Source: Bacillota bacterium (GTDB lineage Bacteria > Bacillota > Clostridia > Acetivibrionales > DSM-1351). Taken from it: DNA of 64,000 bases. The stretch is taken from positions 496,001 through 560,000 of the forward strand of contig JAEYHZ010000014.1 of NCBI GenBank assembly GCA_023409265.1. Direction: 5' to 3'. Positions 23,906 to 33,447 of the stretch are shown here, piece by piece. Positions within the stretch are counted from its first letter, which is position 1, and every line of letters begins with the position of its first letter. Both the position numbers and the translations under genes were made by a program. The notes below the pieces were generated by a model. That model was not told the origin of the DNA, ran no database searches, and saw nothing but the letters and a program-made list of their open reading frames with translations.

Positions 23906-25132
23906 ATGGGAAACGCAGAAATAAATGCCGTTGCAAAAAATAATCAAAATGCATTGGGCTCAAAATCAATTAAAGAAATACTAATGGGCACACTTAAGGG
24001 AAATATGCGTCAATACACTATGATACTTGCTCTGCTGGTAATCTGGGCCTTCTTTACAATAGTGACAGACGGTATATTTATTTCCTCTAGAAATCTGTCC
24101 AACCTCTTTTTACAATGTGCTGCTACGGCTATTGCAGCCTGTGGTATGGTTCTGGTAATGGTTGCAGGTCACATCGACCTTTCTGTTGGATCCTTCGTAG
24201 GTTTAACAGGCGCAATAGCAGCTCAGTTAATGGTAAAAGGCGGTTTTGGTACTATTGAAACAATTGCCATAACACTTGTAATCGGTCTTGTATTAGGCTT
24301 GTTCCAGGGCTTCTGGATCGCTTACGGTAAAGTTCCGGCCTTCATTGTAACCCTTGCAGGGTTCCTTGCCTTCAGAGGCGGTGTTATAGCCATCACCGGA
24401 GGTAACTCGGTTGGGCCTATGAACAACAGCTTTAAAGTAATCGGTCAGGGCTATCTGCCAAAAATTAACGAAGGCCTTCCATTCAACGATACAAGTGCAT
24501 TGGTTGGTGTCGCATTTATTATACTTTATATAATTTTTGAACTTAACAAGAGACGTTCCAGAGTCAAATATGGCTTTGATGTTTTACCACTACCGCTTCA
24601 GATAGCAAAGATGGCATTATTCTCGGCGATTATTGCTTTGGTTATAGGAATAATGGCAAGCTACATGGGTATACCGTATGCAATATTACTGTTAATAGCA
24701 ATAATCGTCATCTTTACAGTAATAGCGGAGAAGACCACCTTTGGCCGTCACGTGTATGCAATCGGCGGCAATAAGGAAGCAGCAAGATTGTCAGGTATAA
24801 ATATCAATAAAGTTAACCTTGGAATCTTTGTATTAATGGGTCTCCTTTCAACAATAGCAGGTATCGTATATACTGCAAGACTAAACGCAGCAACTGGTTC
24901 AGCCGGTACTAATATGGAAATGGACGCCATAGCTTCAGCAGTTATAGGTGGAACAAGCACTCTTGGCGGTGCCGGAACAATAGCAGGCTGCATAATTGGT
25001 GCCCTTGTTATGGGAAGCCTGGATAACGGTATGAGCCTTATGAATGCCGATGTAGCAGCACAGTTTGTTGTTAAAGGCTTAATACTTCTGCTTGCAGTCT
25101 GGTTTGATATAAAATTCAGCAAAAGAGCCTAG
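23906..25132 (+). CDS. Sugar ABC transporter permease, XylH-like
   Basis: About 408 residues, a polytopic membrane protein with ten or more hydrophobic segments. BPD_transp_2 signatures: CGMVLVMVAGHIDLSVGSFV (residue 80 region), GLFQGFWIAYGKVPAFIVTL, and GGNKEAARLSGININKVN in the cytoplasmic loop that docks the ATPase. XylH-type permeases are longer than RbsC, as here. ATG 23906 follows GGAGG by five bases; the ATG at 23894 overlaps that site. Confidence 0.92.
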   Translation: MGNAEINAVAKNNQNALGSKSIKEILMGTLKGNMRQYTMILALLVIWAFFTIVTDGIFISSRNLSNLFLQCAATAIAACGMVLVMVAGHIDLSVGSFVGLTGAIAAQLMVKGGFGTIETIAITLVIGLVLGLFQGFWIAYGKVPAFIVTLAGFLAFRGGVIAITGGNSVGPMNNSFKVIGQGYLPKINEGLPFNDTSALVGVAFIILYIIFELNKRRSRVKYGFDVLPLPLQIAKMALFSAIIALVIGIMASYMGIPYAILLLIAIIVIFTVIAEKTTFGRHVYAIGGNKEAARLSGININKVNLGIFVLMGLLSTIAGIVYTARLNAATGSAGTNMEMDAIASAVIGGTSTLGGAGTIAGCIIGALVMGSLDNGMSLMNADVAAQFVVKGLILLLAVWFDIKFSKRA

Positions 25133-25179
25133 TACAATATTCTGTATATTGAAAAATATATTATAAGTATAAACAGTAC

Positions 25180-25250
25180 AAGGGGATGTAATTGGGATTA
25201 ATATTCTGTTACTCCCCTTATTTAGGAAAAGTTAAATAATCAAATTCCCG
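25180..25250 (+). repeat. Hairpin plus half copy of the dispersed repeat before the chemoreceptor gene
   Basis: A stem AAGGGGA/TCCCCTT (25180-25186 and 25213-25219) with an inner GTAA/TTAC pairing follows the permease gene. Next comes TTTAGGAAAAGTTAAATAAT (from 25220) and AAATTCCCG, matching one end of the palindromic repeat family without its partner end. The hairpin may attenuate transcription into the chemoreceptor gene. Confidence 0.45.
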
Positions 25251-25289
25251 TTATAATTAATCATGCTTTAAATTATGGAGGGTAAAACG

Positions 25290-26981
25290 ATGACTTCCAA
25301 ATCAGGTAAACGAGCCACTATAAGAACGAAGCTGCTGACCTGCCTTCTACCAATCGTTACAGCATTTATTGCAGTCAATATTATAGGACAAGTAGTCTAC
25401 ACTAATAACATGAACAAGTACACTTCCCTTTTGAATAATCTTTCTATAGAAAATACCGTAGTAAATTCCTCAATTGAAATATTGGCGCCTCTGAGGGCTA
25501 TAATTATAAATCCGGATGATAAAGAAACTCTTAACAAGCTTGATAAATACAGGAAGGATACCCTTGCCGACCTGGATTCCATAATGGCAAACACATATCC
25601 TTCCACAAAATCAGCAGCGCAAAACTTTGTAAACACCACTAAAAAGTTCCTTGCTGATTTTGATACAACTTTAGCGGCTGCCAAAGCAGGTGATGTGAAG
25701 GCTACAGAGCAGTTTACATCAGCTTCGAGAACAGCCGATTATATCAAGGAAAATTTTTCACTGCTTATTCTTTCCGAACTTGAAAACAGCAAGCAGGTAA
25801 GAGCAAACATTGACAGAAACTACTCTATAACCATGACAATCTCCATAGTACTTCTGACTGTAATCATTTTAGCCGGAATCACGGCGGTGTTAATGGTTGC
25901 CAGAAACATAGCAAACCCACTTAAGAAACTTATACGGGTCAGTGAAAAAATCACAGTTGGAGATCTGACTTCAGAGGAAATATTTGTTGACTCGGGAGAT
26001 GAAATATCCACCCTCTCAAATGCATTTTACTCTATGCAAAAAGGTCTCAAGGAACTCATTATGGTTATTTCCACCAGTGCCATGAATATTTCAGGCACCT
26101 TTGATAAGCTGGATAAAGTGTTCAGTGACAGCATGCTTGCAAATAAAGAGCTGTCAGCCTTAATTGACAGGAATGCTGATAACGCAGATAATCAAGCAAT
26201 ATTGGTAGGGAATTCGTCAAAAGACATAAGCGCTGTATTTGATTCAATCAAAGTTATATTTCAGGAAACCGGGCTTATGGTCAATAGTTCAGAAAAAGCG
26301 CTTAATACCTCTGTCAGTGGACAGAAAAAGCTGCAGAATGTAATTGAAAACACCAATAGTGTAAAGAGCATAATGCTTGATCTCAATACAATGGCTGATG
26401 AGCTCCAATCATACTCTTCCAAGATAGGCAAGATTACCGGAATAATAAACGGTATATCGGAGCAGACCAATCTCCTGTCGCTCAATGCAGCTATCGAGGC
26501 TGCCCGGGCAGGTGAATCCGGGAAGGGCTTTGCGGTTGTGGCTGAGCAGGTTAAAAATCTGGCCGAGCAGTCAAAGGAATCTTCCAATGAGATATCCAAA
26601 ATCATTTCACAAATACAGCATCAGATAGCTTCAATGAGAAAGGGTGTTGAAATAAGCACCAGCGCAATTAATGAGAGTTCCATAATAATTAATGACGAAA
26701 AGGCCGTATTCAACGAGATCATTAATACAAATGAGACAGTTAATAAACAGGTTAATACTGTTAATCAGCAATTAACAGAAGCAAAGGAAAAAATTTCACA
26801 TATCGACAGCACAACTCATACGATTTCCGACTATACCAATGAGCTGGCAGCAAGTTCTTCTCAGGCACTGGCCTCAATTGAAGAACAGATTTCTCTCAGT
26901 GAGGAAATATCAAACTGTACCTCAAAGCTAGGGGAACTTTCCCAGGAATTTGAAAAGGTAATTAACAGGTTTCAACTTTAG
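25290..26981 (+). CDS. Methyl-accepting chemotaxis protein
   Basis: About 563 residues. First membrane helix about residues 15-37, an outside helical-bundle sensor to about 183, second helix about 185-207, HAMP to about 260, then a cytoplasmic signalling coiled coil. Its tip has the strongly conserved sequence GISEQTNLLSLNAAIEAARA followed by GKGFAVVAEQVKNLAEQS. ATG 25290 is eight bases after GGAGG. Placed right behind a sugar importer, it may sense the sugar through one of the two XylF-like binding proteins. Confidence 0.92.
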   Translation: MTSKSGKRATIRTKLLTCLLPIVTAFIAVNIIGQVVYTNNMNKYTSLLNNLSIENTVVNSSIEILAPLRAIIINPDDKETLNKLDKYRKDTLADLDSIMANTYPSTKSAAQNFVNTTKKFLADFDTTLAAAKAGDVKATEQFTSASRTADYIKENFSLLILSELENSKQVRANIDRNYSITMTISIVLLTVIILAGITAVLMVARNIANPLKKLIRVSEKITVGDLTSEEIFVDSGDEISTLSNAFYSMQKGLKELIMVISTSAMNISGTFDKLDKVFSDSMLANKELSALIDRNADNADNQAILVGNSSKDISAVFDSIKVIFQETGLMVNSSEKALNTSVSGQKKLQNVIENTNSVKSIMLDLNTMADELQSYSSKIGKITGIINGISEQTNLLSLNAAIEAARAGESGKGFAVVAEQVKNLAEQSKESSNEISKIISQIQHQIASMRKGVEISTSAINESSIIINDEKAVFNEIINTNETVNKQVNTVNQQLTEAKEKISHIDSTTHTISDYTNELAASSSQALASIEEQISLSEEISNCTSKLGELSQEFEKVINRFQL

Positions 26982-27093
26982 TAACATCAGGTATTTTACC
27001 AGGGAGTCGAGTCCTCTCTAACTAATACTTATTTTCATAATCTCCTTAATGCCGGCATGATTGCCTTCATTCCGGCCTGTGTTTTTTTCTTCG

Positions 27094-27114
27094 GGAGCGA
27101 AAGCTCCTTTTTTT
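27094..27114 (+). terminator. Intrinsic terminator after the sugar/chemotaxis operon
   Basis: Short GGAGC stem (27094-27098 with 27103-27107), GAAA tetraloop, seven T. It lies 113 bp after the chemoreceptor stop. Confidence 0.8.
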
Positions 27115-27254
27115 GTTATTGAGAATTGAGTCAAAATATTATAGTATGGTAAATATAGGTCATTGTCCAAAGAATATGGCTGTTGATTAAAAGAAATATA
27201 ATTAAAAATTCTGGAATTTTGATATTAAATATCAGAGGTAATATGAGGTGTCTG

Positions 27255-29582
27255 ATGGGAAACGAGCTTATAGATATTGTTAACAGCATAGTGAATGGTG
27301 AGTGTAAGGACCCCCATGTGTTCCTGGGGATGCATATAGTTGACGGAAGGGGCAGGAAAAAAAATATTGCAGTTAGAGTCTATCACCCCTCCGCCAGGCT
27401 CATAGAATTGATAGATGTATTTGATAATGCAGTTTATCCGCTCTCCCCCAAATACGGTGGAGAAATCTATGAAATTATTTTCCCTGACAGAAAAGATTTG
27501 TTTGAATATAAACTCAGAATAACAGATCAATATGGTAACTGCTTTGAAACTCATGATCCCTACAGCTTTTGGCCGGTAATTTCCGAATACGACATTTTTC
27601 TCTACAGTCAGGGAAATCATCATAGAATCTTTGAAAAGCTTGGGGCTCACATAATGACTGTAAATAATATTACAGGCACCCTATTTTCTGTATGGGCACC
27701 CTGTGCAAAAAGGGTAAGTGTTATCGGCGGCTTCAATCAATGGGACGGCCGCAGACATCAAATGAGGCAACTGGGGGCTTCAGGCATCTGGGAGCTGTTC
27801 ATTCCACTGGTCACAACCGGGGACCTTTATAAATTTGAAATTAAGACCCAGGCAGGACAGATAATGGCTAAAGCCGATCCCTATGCCTACTATGCTGAGA
27901 AACGTCCTGCAAAAGCCTCAGTAGTACATGACATAGAAAACTATGAGTGGAATGATGCGGGTTGGCTTCTGGATAGAGAGACTTCGGATGTATTCTCTTC
28001 CCCGGTATCAATATATGAATTGCATCTGGGAACCTGGTCAACCCTGTCAGATCCTGATGAAAACGGGGATCTGTTCCTTAACTATAGAACTATAGCCGAC
28101 AGATTGATCCCGTATATAAAATACATGGGTTATACCCATATTGAACTGCTTCCCGTAACAGAGCACCCCTTCGACGGCTCCTGGGGCTATCAGGTTACAG
28201 GTTACTATGCAGTGACAAGCCGTTACGGCACCCCTCAGGATTTCATGTATCTGGTGGATCAGTGCCATCAAAACAGTATCGGTGTGATTCTGGACTGGGT
28301 GCCGGCACATTTCCCAAAGGATGCTCATGGTCTTGCACGTTTTGACGGTACTGCCGTTTATGAGCACGCCGACCCAAAGCAGGGAGAACACCCCGAGTGG
28401 GGAACCCTTGTATTCAATCACGGAAGAAATGAAGTCAGGAACTTCCTAATTTCGAATGCAGTATTCTGGTTCGAGAAATACCATATTGACGGGCTAAGGG
28501 TTGATGCCGTGGCCTCCATGATTTATCTGGACTATGCAAAGAAACCCGATCAGTGGATTCCCAATAAGTTTGGCGGTAATATGAACCTGGAGGCGGTGGA
28601 TTTTCTTAAGCAGCTGAACACAACGGTTTTCAGCTACTTTAAAGGTATAATGATGATTGCCGAAGAGTCCTCCTCCTGGCCTATGATAACAAAGCCGCCC
28701 TACATGGGAGGGCTTGGGTTCACCTTTAAGTGGAATATGGGCTGGATGAATGATTTCCTTAAGTACGTAAGTATGGACCCTATATACCGGAAATACCATC
28801 ATAACCTCATAACCTTCTCTCTGATGTATGCCTTCAATGAAAACTATGTACTTGTTCTGTCCCACGATGAGGTTGTCCATGGAAAATGCTCAATGCTCAA
28901 TAAAATGCCTGGGGACTACTGGCAGAAATTCGCGGGCCTCAGAGTAACCTACGGATATACCTATGGACATCCAGGCAAGAAACTTCTCTTTATGGGCAGT
29001 GAATTCGGGCAGTTTATAGAGTGGAATGATTCAAAAGGCCTCGACTGGCACCTGCTGGATTATGAAATGCATAAAAAAATGCAGACCTTTGTACGCGATC
29101 TCAACACTTTATATACCGGCGAAAAAGCATTATACCAGGTGGATTTCAGCTATGACGGCTTTGAATGGATTGACTGCAATGACAATGACCACAGTGTGGT
29201 TTCCTTTATGCGTAAGGGTAAGGATTACCATGACATGCTGATATTTGTGTGCAACTTTACTCCGGCAGTTAATGATAATTACTGCATCGGTGCACCATTT
29301 GACCTGGAATACCAACTTGTATTGAACAGCAACTACGAAAAATACGGAGGTTATGAGCCTGACCGGGAAAATGTGATTTACTGCGCTGAGAAGGAGCCTC
29401 TTCATGGAAGGCCCTGCAGATTGAGGCTGACCATTCCGCCGTTAAGTGTACTGGTGTTTAGACCACTGTTTAAAGAGGAGGCCGGAATTCAGGCCGGAAA
29501 CGAGACCGTGACTGAGGTTGAGAATACCGGGCAGGATAATTTTACAGTTGGAGAGGTTGAGTTACCGTATGAATCTCAGTAA
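27255..29582 (+). CDS. glgB: 1,4-alpha-glucan branching enzyme
   Basis: GH13 branching enzyme that makes alpha-1,6 branches in glycogen; about 775 residues, slightly long. Order: N-terminal CBM48-like modules (FLGMHIVDGR, then FSVWAPCAKRVSVIGGFNQW), catalytic barrel with DWVPAHFPKDAHGL, nucleophile Asp in GLRVDAVASMIYLDY, acid/base Glu in MMIAEESSSWP, and transition-state Asp in VLSHDEVVHGK; then an all-beta C-terminal domain. A 35-residue polar tail extends past it. ATG 27255 is used for the GAGGTG just upstream; the open frame extends 24 codons further. No other glycogen gene is adjacent. Confidence 0.95.
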   Translation: MGNELIDIVNSIVNGECKDPHVFLGMHIVDGRGRKKNIAVRVYHPSARLIELIDVFDNAVYPLSPKYGGEIYEIIFPDRKDLFEYKLRITDQYGNCFETHDPYSFWPVISEYDIFLYSQGNHHRIFEKLGAHIMTVNNITGTLFSVWAPCAKRVSVIGGFNQWDGRRHQMRQLGASGIWELFIPLVTTGDLYKFEIKTQAGQIMAKADPYAYYAEKRPAKASVVHDIENYEWNDAGWLLDRETSDVFSSPVSIYELHLGTWSTLSDPDENGDLFLNYRTIADRLIPYIKYMGYTHIELLPVTEHPFDGSWGYQVTGYYAVTSRYGTPQDFMYLVDQCHQNSIGVILDWVPAHFPKDAHGLARFDGTAVYEHADPKQGEHPEWGTLVFNHGRNEVRNFLISNAVFWFEKYHIDGLRVDAVASMIYLDYAKKPDQWIPNKFGGNMNLEAVDFLKQLNTTVFSYFKGIMMIAEESSSWPMITKPPYMGGLGFTFKWNMGWMNDFLKYVSMDPIYRKYHHNLITFSLMYAFNENYVLVLSHDEVVHGKCSMLNKMPGDYWQKFAGLRVTYGYTYGHPGKKLLFMGSEFGQFIEWNDSKGLDWHLLDYEMHKKMQTFVRDLNTLYTGEKALYQVDFSYDGFEWIDCNDNDHSVVSFMRKGKDYHDMLIFVCNFTPAVNDNYCIGAPFDLEYQLVLNSNYEKYGGYEPDRENVIYCAEKEPLHGRPCRLRLTIPPLSVLVFRPLFKEEAGIQAGNETVTEVENTGQDNFTVGEVELPYESQ

Positions 29583-29627
29583 CTATAAAAGCACTTTTTA
29601 AAAATTTGTAAGTTCTTTTAATTCACA

Positions 29628-29664
29628 GGGAAGTGTTTTACTATTTACTGGTAAGACACTTCCC
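29628..29664. terminator. Bidirectional terminator between glgB and the flavoprotein gene
   Basis: A 14-bp stem (29628-29641 with 29651-29664, one G-T pair) and a 9-nt loop, followed on the plus strand by a T-rich stretch. It sits between two convergent genes and can serve both. Confidence 0.85.
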
Positions 29665-29669
29665 TTGTT

Positions 29670-30467
29670 TTATTTCCTATAAGTCACCGTAACAAATCTT
29701 GAAGACCACTTGCCGATCAGGTAGAACAGCATTCCAAAAGGCTTTTTATAAAAAGATACTTTAATGGAAGGATCATAGGTTGCTTTAGCCCTTTTGGGCT
29801 CTGTCCAATGTATCCCGTCTTCAGTCTCATATTCCGAGCCCTTTACATAGTTCAGACTCATTCCCCTGAACAGATTATAAGGAATCATCAACCCGATAGA
29901 TGGCTGATGTAGCTTGCCTGAAGCAGTATCACGGTAAAACTTCAGAGATGCCTTTTTTATCTTTACTCCTGATTTCCAATCTGGCTCATAGGCATTCCAG
30001 CTATGAGCAGCAATAGGCAGTTTGAAGCATTTATTATACCCAAAGCCCTGCAGTGTTCCAGCTATATAATCAACGGTTTTATCGGCAAATACGCCTCCTG
30101 TTGTTGATACCACAAGAGCCTTGTTCTTAAAGAAATGGGGTCTGTGCATTAAAAAGCATAAATGATCTATGAAGTTTTTTGCCAGTGCATTGGGAGCCAT
30201 ATTAAAGGTAGACGCACCGAAAATAAGCCCTTCAGCAGCTTCCATTTTTTCAAATATATCATTTATAATACCGGAGTGGGGACAATGATCTCTGCCCTTA
30301 CGGAAACACAGACTGCAACCTGTACAAAAAGGAAGTTTCAAGCTGCTGAGGTGTATTTCCTCAAAAATCACATATGGATCTTCCTTTAGAATCTCTTCCC
30401 TCACGGCACACATGGCTCTCCAGGTATTGCCCTTATGCGGGGAGCCATTAATCATCAATATCCTCAT
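29670..30467 (-). CDS. NAD(P)H-dependent FMN reductase-like flavoprotein with Cys cluster
   Basis: 265 residues with a flavodoxin-like FMN-binding N-terminal half: MRILMINGSPHKGNTWRAM carries the flavin phosphate loop. The motif CTGCSLCFRKGRDHCPH (about residue 47) resembles the Cys cluster of iron-sulfur flavoproteins, although similar Cys motifs occur in relatives without a cluster. GLIFGASTFNMAPNALAKNF fits the flavin-side loop. The C-terminal 100 residues are less typical. Its ATG overlaps the TetR stop by 4 bp, so it is the target gene of a TetR-controlled pair. The substrate is unknown. Confidence 0.8.
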   Translation of the reverse strand: MRILMINGSPHKGNTWRAMCAVREEILKEDPYVIFEEIHLSSLKLPFCTGCSLCFRKGRDHCPHSGIINDIFEKMEAAEGLIFGASTFNMAPNALAKNFIDHLCFLMHRPHFFKNKALVVSTTGGVFADKTVDYIAGTLQGFGYNKCFKLPIAAHSWNAYEPDWKSGVKIKKASLKFYRDTASGKLHQPSIGLMIPYNLFRGMSLNYVKGSEYETEDGIHWTEPKRAKATYDPSIKVSFYKKPFGMLFYLIGKWSSRFVTVTYRK

Positions 30468-31036
30468 ACTCTGTTTCCCCCAAAAATTCTATCTATAATA
30501 AAATGTATAAACTGATCCCTCTCCTGCTTCTGGTTAAAATCAAAACCAAGGCTTTCTTTTGTCATATCTTTTCTCAAAAACACACCCTGCAAAATGAGTG
30601 TAAAAGCATAGGCAAGCAGTTTCGTATCCCGTTCCCCGGAATTCAAAACCATGCAAAAGCCGGCAACTGTTCTCATTGTATTATCCATTATCATCGGTGC
30701 AATCATATCTCCTAAAATTGAGATCTTGGAGATCTCAGGATTACTGATCAAAAAGTCCATAACCTGACAGGCTACTTCCTTTATTTTATCTGTTTCCTTC
30801 AAATTTTCATGCAGCCGGGGATTAAAAACACTGATTACATTACCAATTATTCTCTGAACGCATATCTCTATAAGCTTTTCCTTGGAACCGAAATGGTAGT
30901 TTATAAGTCCTGTTCCTACGCCTACCTTCTCTGCTATATCTCTTATTGTAATATTCTCTATGTTACCGCTGCTTTGCTGCAGTAGCTTTATTGTTGTTTC
31001 AATAATTTTTTCTTTAATTTGCTGAGCTTTTCCCAT
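30464..31036 (-). CDS. TetR-family transcriptional regulator
   Basis: 190 residues; N-terminal helix-turn-helix ITIRDIAEKVGVGTGLINYH, then FGSKEKLIEIC, as in TetR regulators, and a variable ligand-binding helical domain. It is the first gene of a two-gene operon with the flavoprotein. A perfect 15-bp palindrome 16 bp upstream of its start is the likely operator, suggesting autorepression. Confidence 0.92.
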   Translation of the reverse strand: MGKAQQIKEKIIETTIKLLQQSSGNIENITIRDIAEKVGVGTGLINYHFGSKEKLIEICVQRIIGNVISVFNPRLHENLKETDKIKEVACQVMDFLISNPEISKISILGDMIAPMIMDNTMRTVAGFCMVLNSGERDTKLLAYAFTLILQGVFLRKDMTKESLGFDFNQKQERDQFIHFIIDRIFGGNRV

Positions 31037-31052
31037 ACTTTCATCTCAATTC

Positions 31053-31067
31053 TTGAACATTGTTCAA
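31053..31067. promoter_or_regulatory. Palindromic TetR operator candidate
   Basis: TTGAACATTGTTCAA is a perfect palindrome around a single central base, just upstream of the TetR start codon. This is the usual size and place for a TetR autoregulatory site. Confidence 0.6.
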
Positions 31068-31137
31068 TTTTTATTATAACTTACGGATAAATTTTGTCAA
31101 TCCTCTACTTCCTTATAAGCTGATTTAGAGTCATTAA

Positions 31138-31169
31138 AAAGGCATCTCCTAACTGGCGGAAATGCCTTT
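31138..31169 (-). terminator. Intrinsic terminator of the cobalamin operon
   Basis: Stem AAAGGCAT/ATGCCTTT (31138-31145 and 31162-31169) with a partly paired inner loop, followed on the minus strand by T5. It lies about 40 bp after the cobD stop. Confidence 0.8.
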
Positions 31170-31210
31170 ACCTGAATTTTTATCGATAAAATTGCCATTG
31201 GGCAGGGAAA

Positions 31211-32284
31211 TCATATCCTCCCTGATGTTACTATCTTTTCAAGACAAGCGACAAGGTATTCATTGTCTTCCTGTGACTTTACCGCAATCCTGAAATATGT
31301 ATTATCAAGACCAACATAGTTATCACAGGAGCGTATTAAAATTCCATATTTCTCAAGCTCTTTTTTCAGGGAATTATTCTCTGACCTGAACAAAATATAG
31401 TTTGCCCTGGAGTCAAACACCTCAAAATCCAGCTTCCTTAAGCTCTTCATCAGATATTCTCTGTTCTGCCTTATTAAGAATCTCGTCTTATTGAGGTAAT
31501 CAGTTTCCCTGAGAGCAGCAATACCGCACCGTTGGGCCGGTACAGACACGCTCCAGGGCTGACCAGCACTTGAAAGGCGTTCAAGGAGGTCCTTATTCGA
31601 GCACACTGCATAACCCAGCCTAAGGCCTGCCATTGCATATATCTTTGTAAAGGCTTTTATGACAATAACGTTATCATATGTTCCAAGACTGTCAACTATG
31701 CTGAACTCCTGAATATTTTCCAGGAAATCAATAAAGCATTCATCTACAACCAATACACAGTCATTTTCCTTGCATTTGTGTGCAAGTGTCAAAACTGTTT
31801 TTTTATCCAGCAATCCTCCGGTAGGATTATTGGGGTTGCAAAGAAACACCAGATCCATGTCGGAAGTGACGTAATCAATCATTCCTTTATCAATATTAAA
31901 GCCATTCTCCCTCTTCAATCTATAATACCTGACTTTGCTGTTAACCGTTCCAACAGCTTCTTCATATTCTGAAAATGCCGGGGCTGTCACAAGGGTATTC
32001 CGGGGCTTAGTTGCTGCAGCTATTCGATATATGATGTCAGCAGCACCGTTACCGCAAAAAATATAATCCTCCGGTACATTTTCATGCAAAGCTGTTTGCT
32101 TTACCAGCTCTCTGCAAAGGGGATCAGGATAATTGCTTGAATACTCCCTACTTTCTATAAAAGCTTGTTTCACACCCTCCGGTAATCCCAGAGGATTAAT
32201 ATTGGCCGAAAAATCTAATAACCGGTTAGAGTCCGGCAAACTGCCATAACTATAAATATCTCCCCCGTGAGTCAATTTTCCCAT
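31211..32284 (-). CDS. cobD: Threonine-phosphate decarboxylase
   Basis: PLP-dependent aminotransferase-fold enzyme of 357 residues; makes (R)-1-aminopropan-2-ol phosphate, the linker of the cobalamin nucleotide loop. It begins MGKLTHGGDIYSYG with DFSANINPLGLP close behind, the CobD N-terminal signature. It also has CNPNNPTGGLLD and VVDECFIDF. The PLP lysine is in KAFTKIYAMAGLRLGYAV. Last gene of the operon; the product is joined to the corrin by CbiB, encoded just upstream. Confidence 0.93.
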   Translation of the reverse strand: MGKLTHGGDIYSYGSLPDSNRLLDFSANINPLGLPEGVKQAFIESREYSSNYPDPLCRELVKQTALHENVPEDYIFCGNGAADIIYRIAAATKPRNTLVTAPAFSEYEEAVGTVNSKVRYYRLKRENGFNIDKGMIDYVTSDMDLVFLCNPNNPTGGLLDKKTVLTLAHKCKENDCVLVVDECFIDFLENIQEFSIVDSLGTYDNVIVIKAFTKIYAMAGLRLGYAVCSNKDLLERLSSAGQPWSVSVPAQRCGIAALRETDYLNKTRFLIRQNREYLMKSLRKLDFEVFDSRANYILFRSENNSLKKELEKYGILIRSCDNYVGLDNTYFRIAVKSQEDNEYLVACLEKIVTSGRI

Positions 32285-32360
32285 TATACCTCCAAAGTCA
32301 TCCCAAATACGACATGGTACATTATTAGTCCAAATTTTTACGTACTTATAACACTTTCAT

Positions 32361-33332
32361 TTACTTTGATATTATCAGAATAATTATTAATCTCACAATG
32401 CACAAAAATATCCCTGAAATGATCGCAGTAGTATACATAAGTTTGTTTGCAGCCGGTATATCGTCCATTTGAATATTTCTGTTATTGTCACCTATTGAAG
32501 GCTTCCTGACAAGCTTTCCAAAATAATATGCGTCTCCTGCAAGCTGTACATTCAGTGCTCCTGCACATACAGACTCTGTTCTGGCGCTGTTTGGACTGGA
32601 ATGGTTTCTCTTATCTCTTTTATAAATCCTTAATGCATTTTTATAGTCCAACCTGTTGATGAAGCCGGCTGCTATCATCCCATAAGCTGAAAATATGGCC
32701 GGTATGAAATTCATCACATCATCAAGTCTGGCCGCAAATTTTCCGAAATAAAGATACTTGTCGTTTTTATAGCCAATCATTGAATCAAGCGTATTAACTG
32801 CTTTATAAAAAAAGCCCAGGGGAGCTCCGCCGATTATCAAAAATATTAATGGAGCCACAACCCCGTCGGATGTATTTTCTGCAACTGTTTCCACAGCTGC
32901 TTTTGTAATACCTTTTTCAGTAAGGTTCCTGGTATCGCGCCCTACAATCCAGGACAGATATTTTCTTGCGCTGTCCAGATCATTGATTTTCAGCTGCTCA
33001 TATACCCTCATACTTTCAGTCTTAAGGCATTTTGTGGCTAATATCTGATAACAGAAGATTGACGCAACAGCTACCTCCAGGACATAATTTATCCTTCCGG
33101 CAAGTGACAATATAAAAAATGGTACTACAAATGAAATACAGGTTACAAGAATAGTCAGGATCATTCCTCCAAGGAATTCACCCTTACGGTTCTTTGGCAG
33201 CAGTTTTCTTAAAACCTTCTCTCCTTTTGAAATGAGCCATCCTATAAATCTTATGGGGTGAGGAAGCCACTGAGGATCCCCGAATATTAAGTCCAGTATA
33301 AAGCCTATAATAACAGCCGCTAAAATTTCCAT
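32361..33332 (-). CDS. cbiB: Adenosylcobinamide-phosphate synthase
   Basis: 323-residue integral membrane protein; attaches aminopropanol phosphate to adenosylcobyric acid. Family motifs: LIFGDPQWLPHPIRFIGWL (residue 15), AVETVAENTSDGVVAPL (about 145) and NSARTESVCAGALNVQLAG (about 245). About five membrane segments. Located between cbiC and cobD, which supplies its substrate. Confidence 0.95.
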   Translation of the reverse strand: MEILAAVIIGFILDLIFGDPQWLPHPIRFIGWLISKGEKVLRKLLPKNRKGEFLGGMILTILVTCISFVVPFFILSLAGRINYVLEVAVASIFCYQILATKCLKTESMRVYEQLKINDLDSARKYLSWIVGRDTRNLTEKGITKAAVETVAENTSDGVVAPLIFLIIGGAPLGFFYKAVNTLDSMIGYKNDKYLYFGKFAARLDDVMNFIPAIFSAYGMIAAGFINRLDYKNALRIYKRDKRNHSSPNSARTESVCAGALNVQLAGDAYYFGKLVRKPSIGDNNRNIQMDDIPAANKLMYTTAIISGIFLCIVRLIIILIISK

Positions 33333-33401
33333 CTTATGTACTCCAATATCGGGATGTCATTTTAATGTCATCCCTTATTCCAGTTTAATGCCATATTTGA
33401 A

Positions 33402-33447
33402 TAAGGCATGCTTAAATAATAAAACTCCGTTTTAAGGCGAGATATTA
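33402..33447. repeat. Half copy of the dispersed repeat (variant end)
   Basis: TAAGGCATGCTTAAATAATA followed by AAACTCCGTTTTAAGGCGA matches the variant ends of the copy at 49270. It ends exactly at the cbiC stop codon. The rest of the cbiC-cbiB gap (33333-33401) shows only a GATGTCAT/ATGTCATC repeat. Confidence 0.55.

Noticed and set aside
29670..30467. Second flavodoxin related to the Fur operon
   Set aside because: It is much longer, has a Cys cluster and no Fur box, and belongs to a TetR unit.
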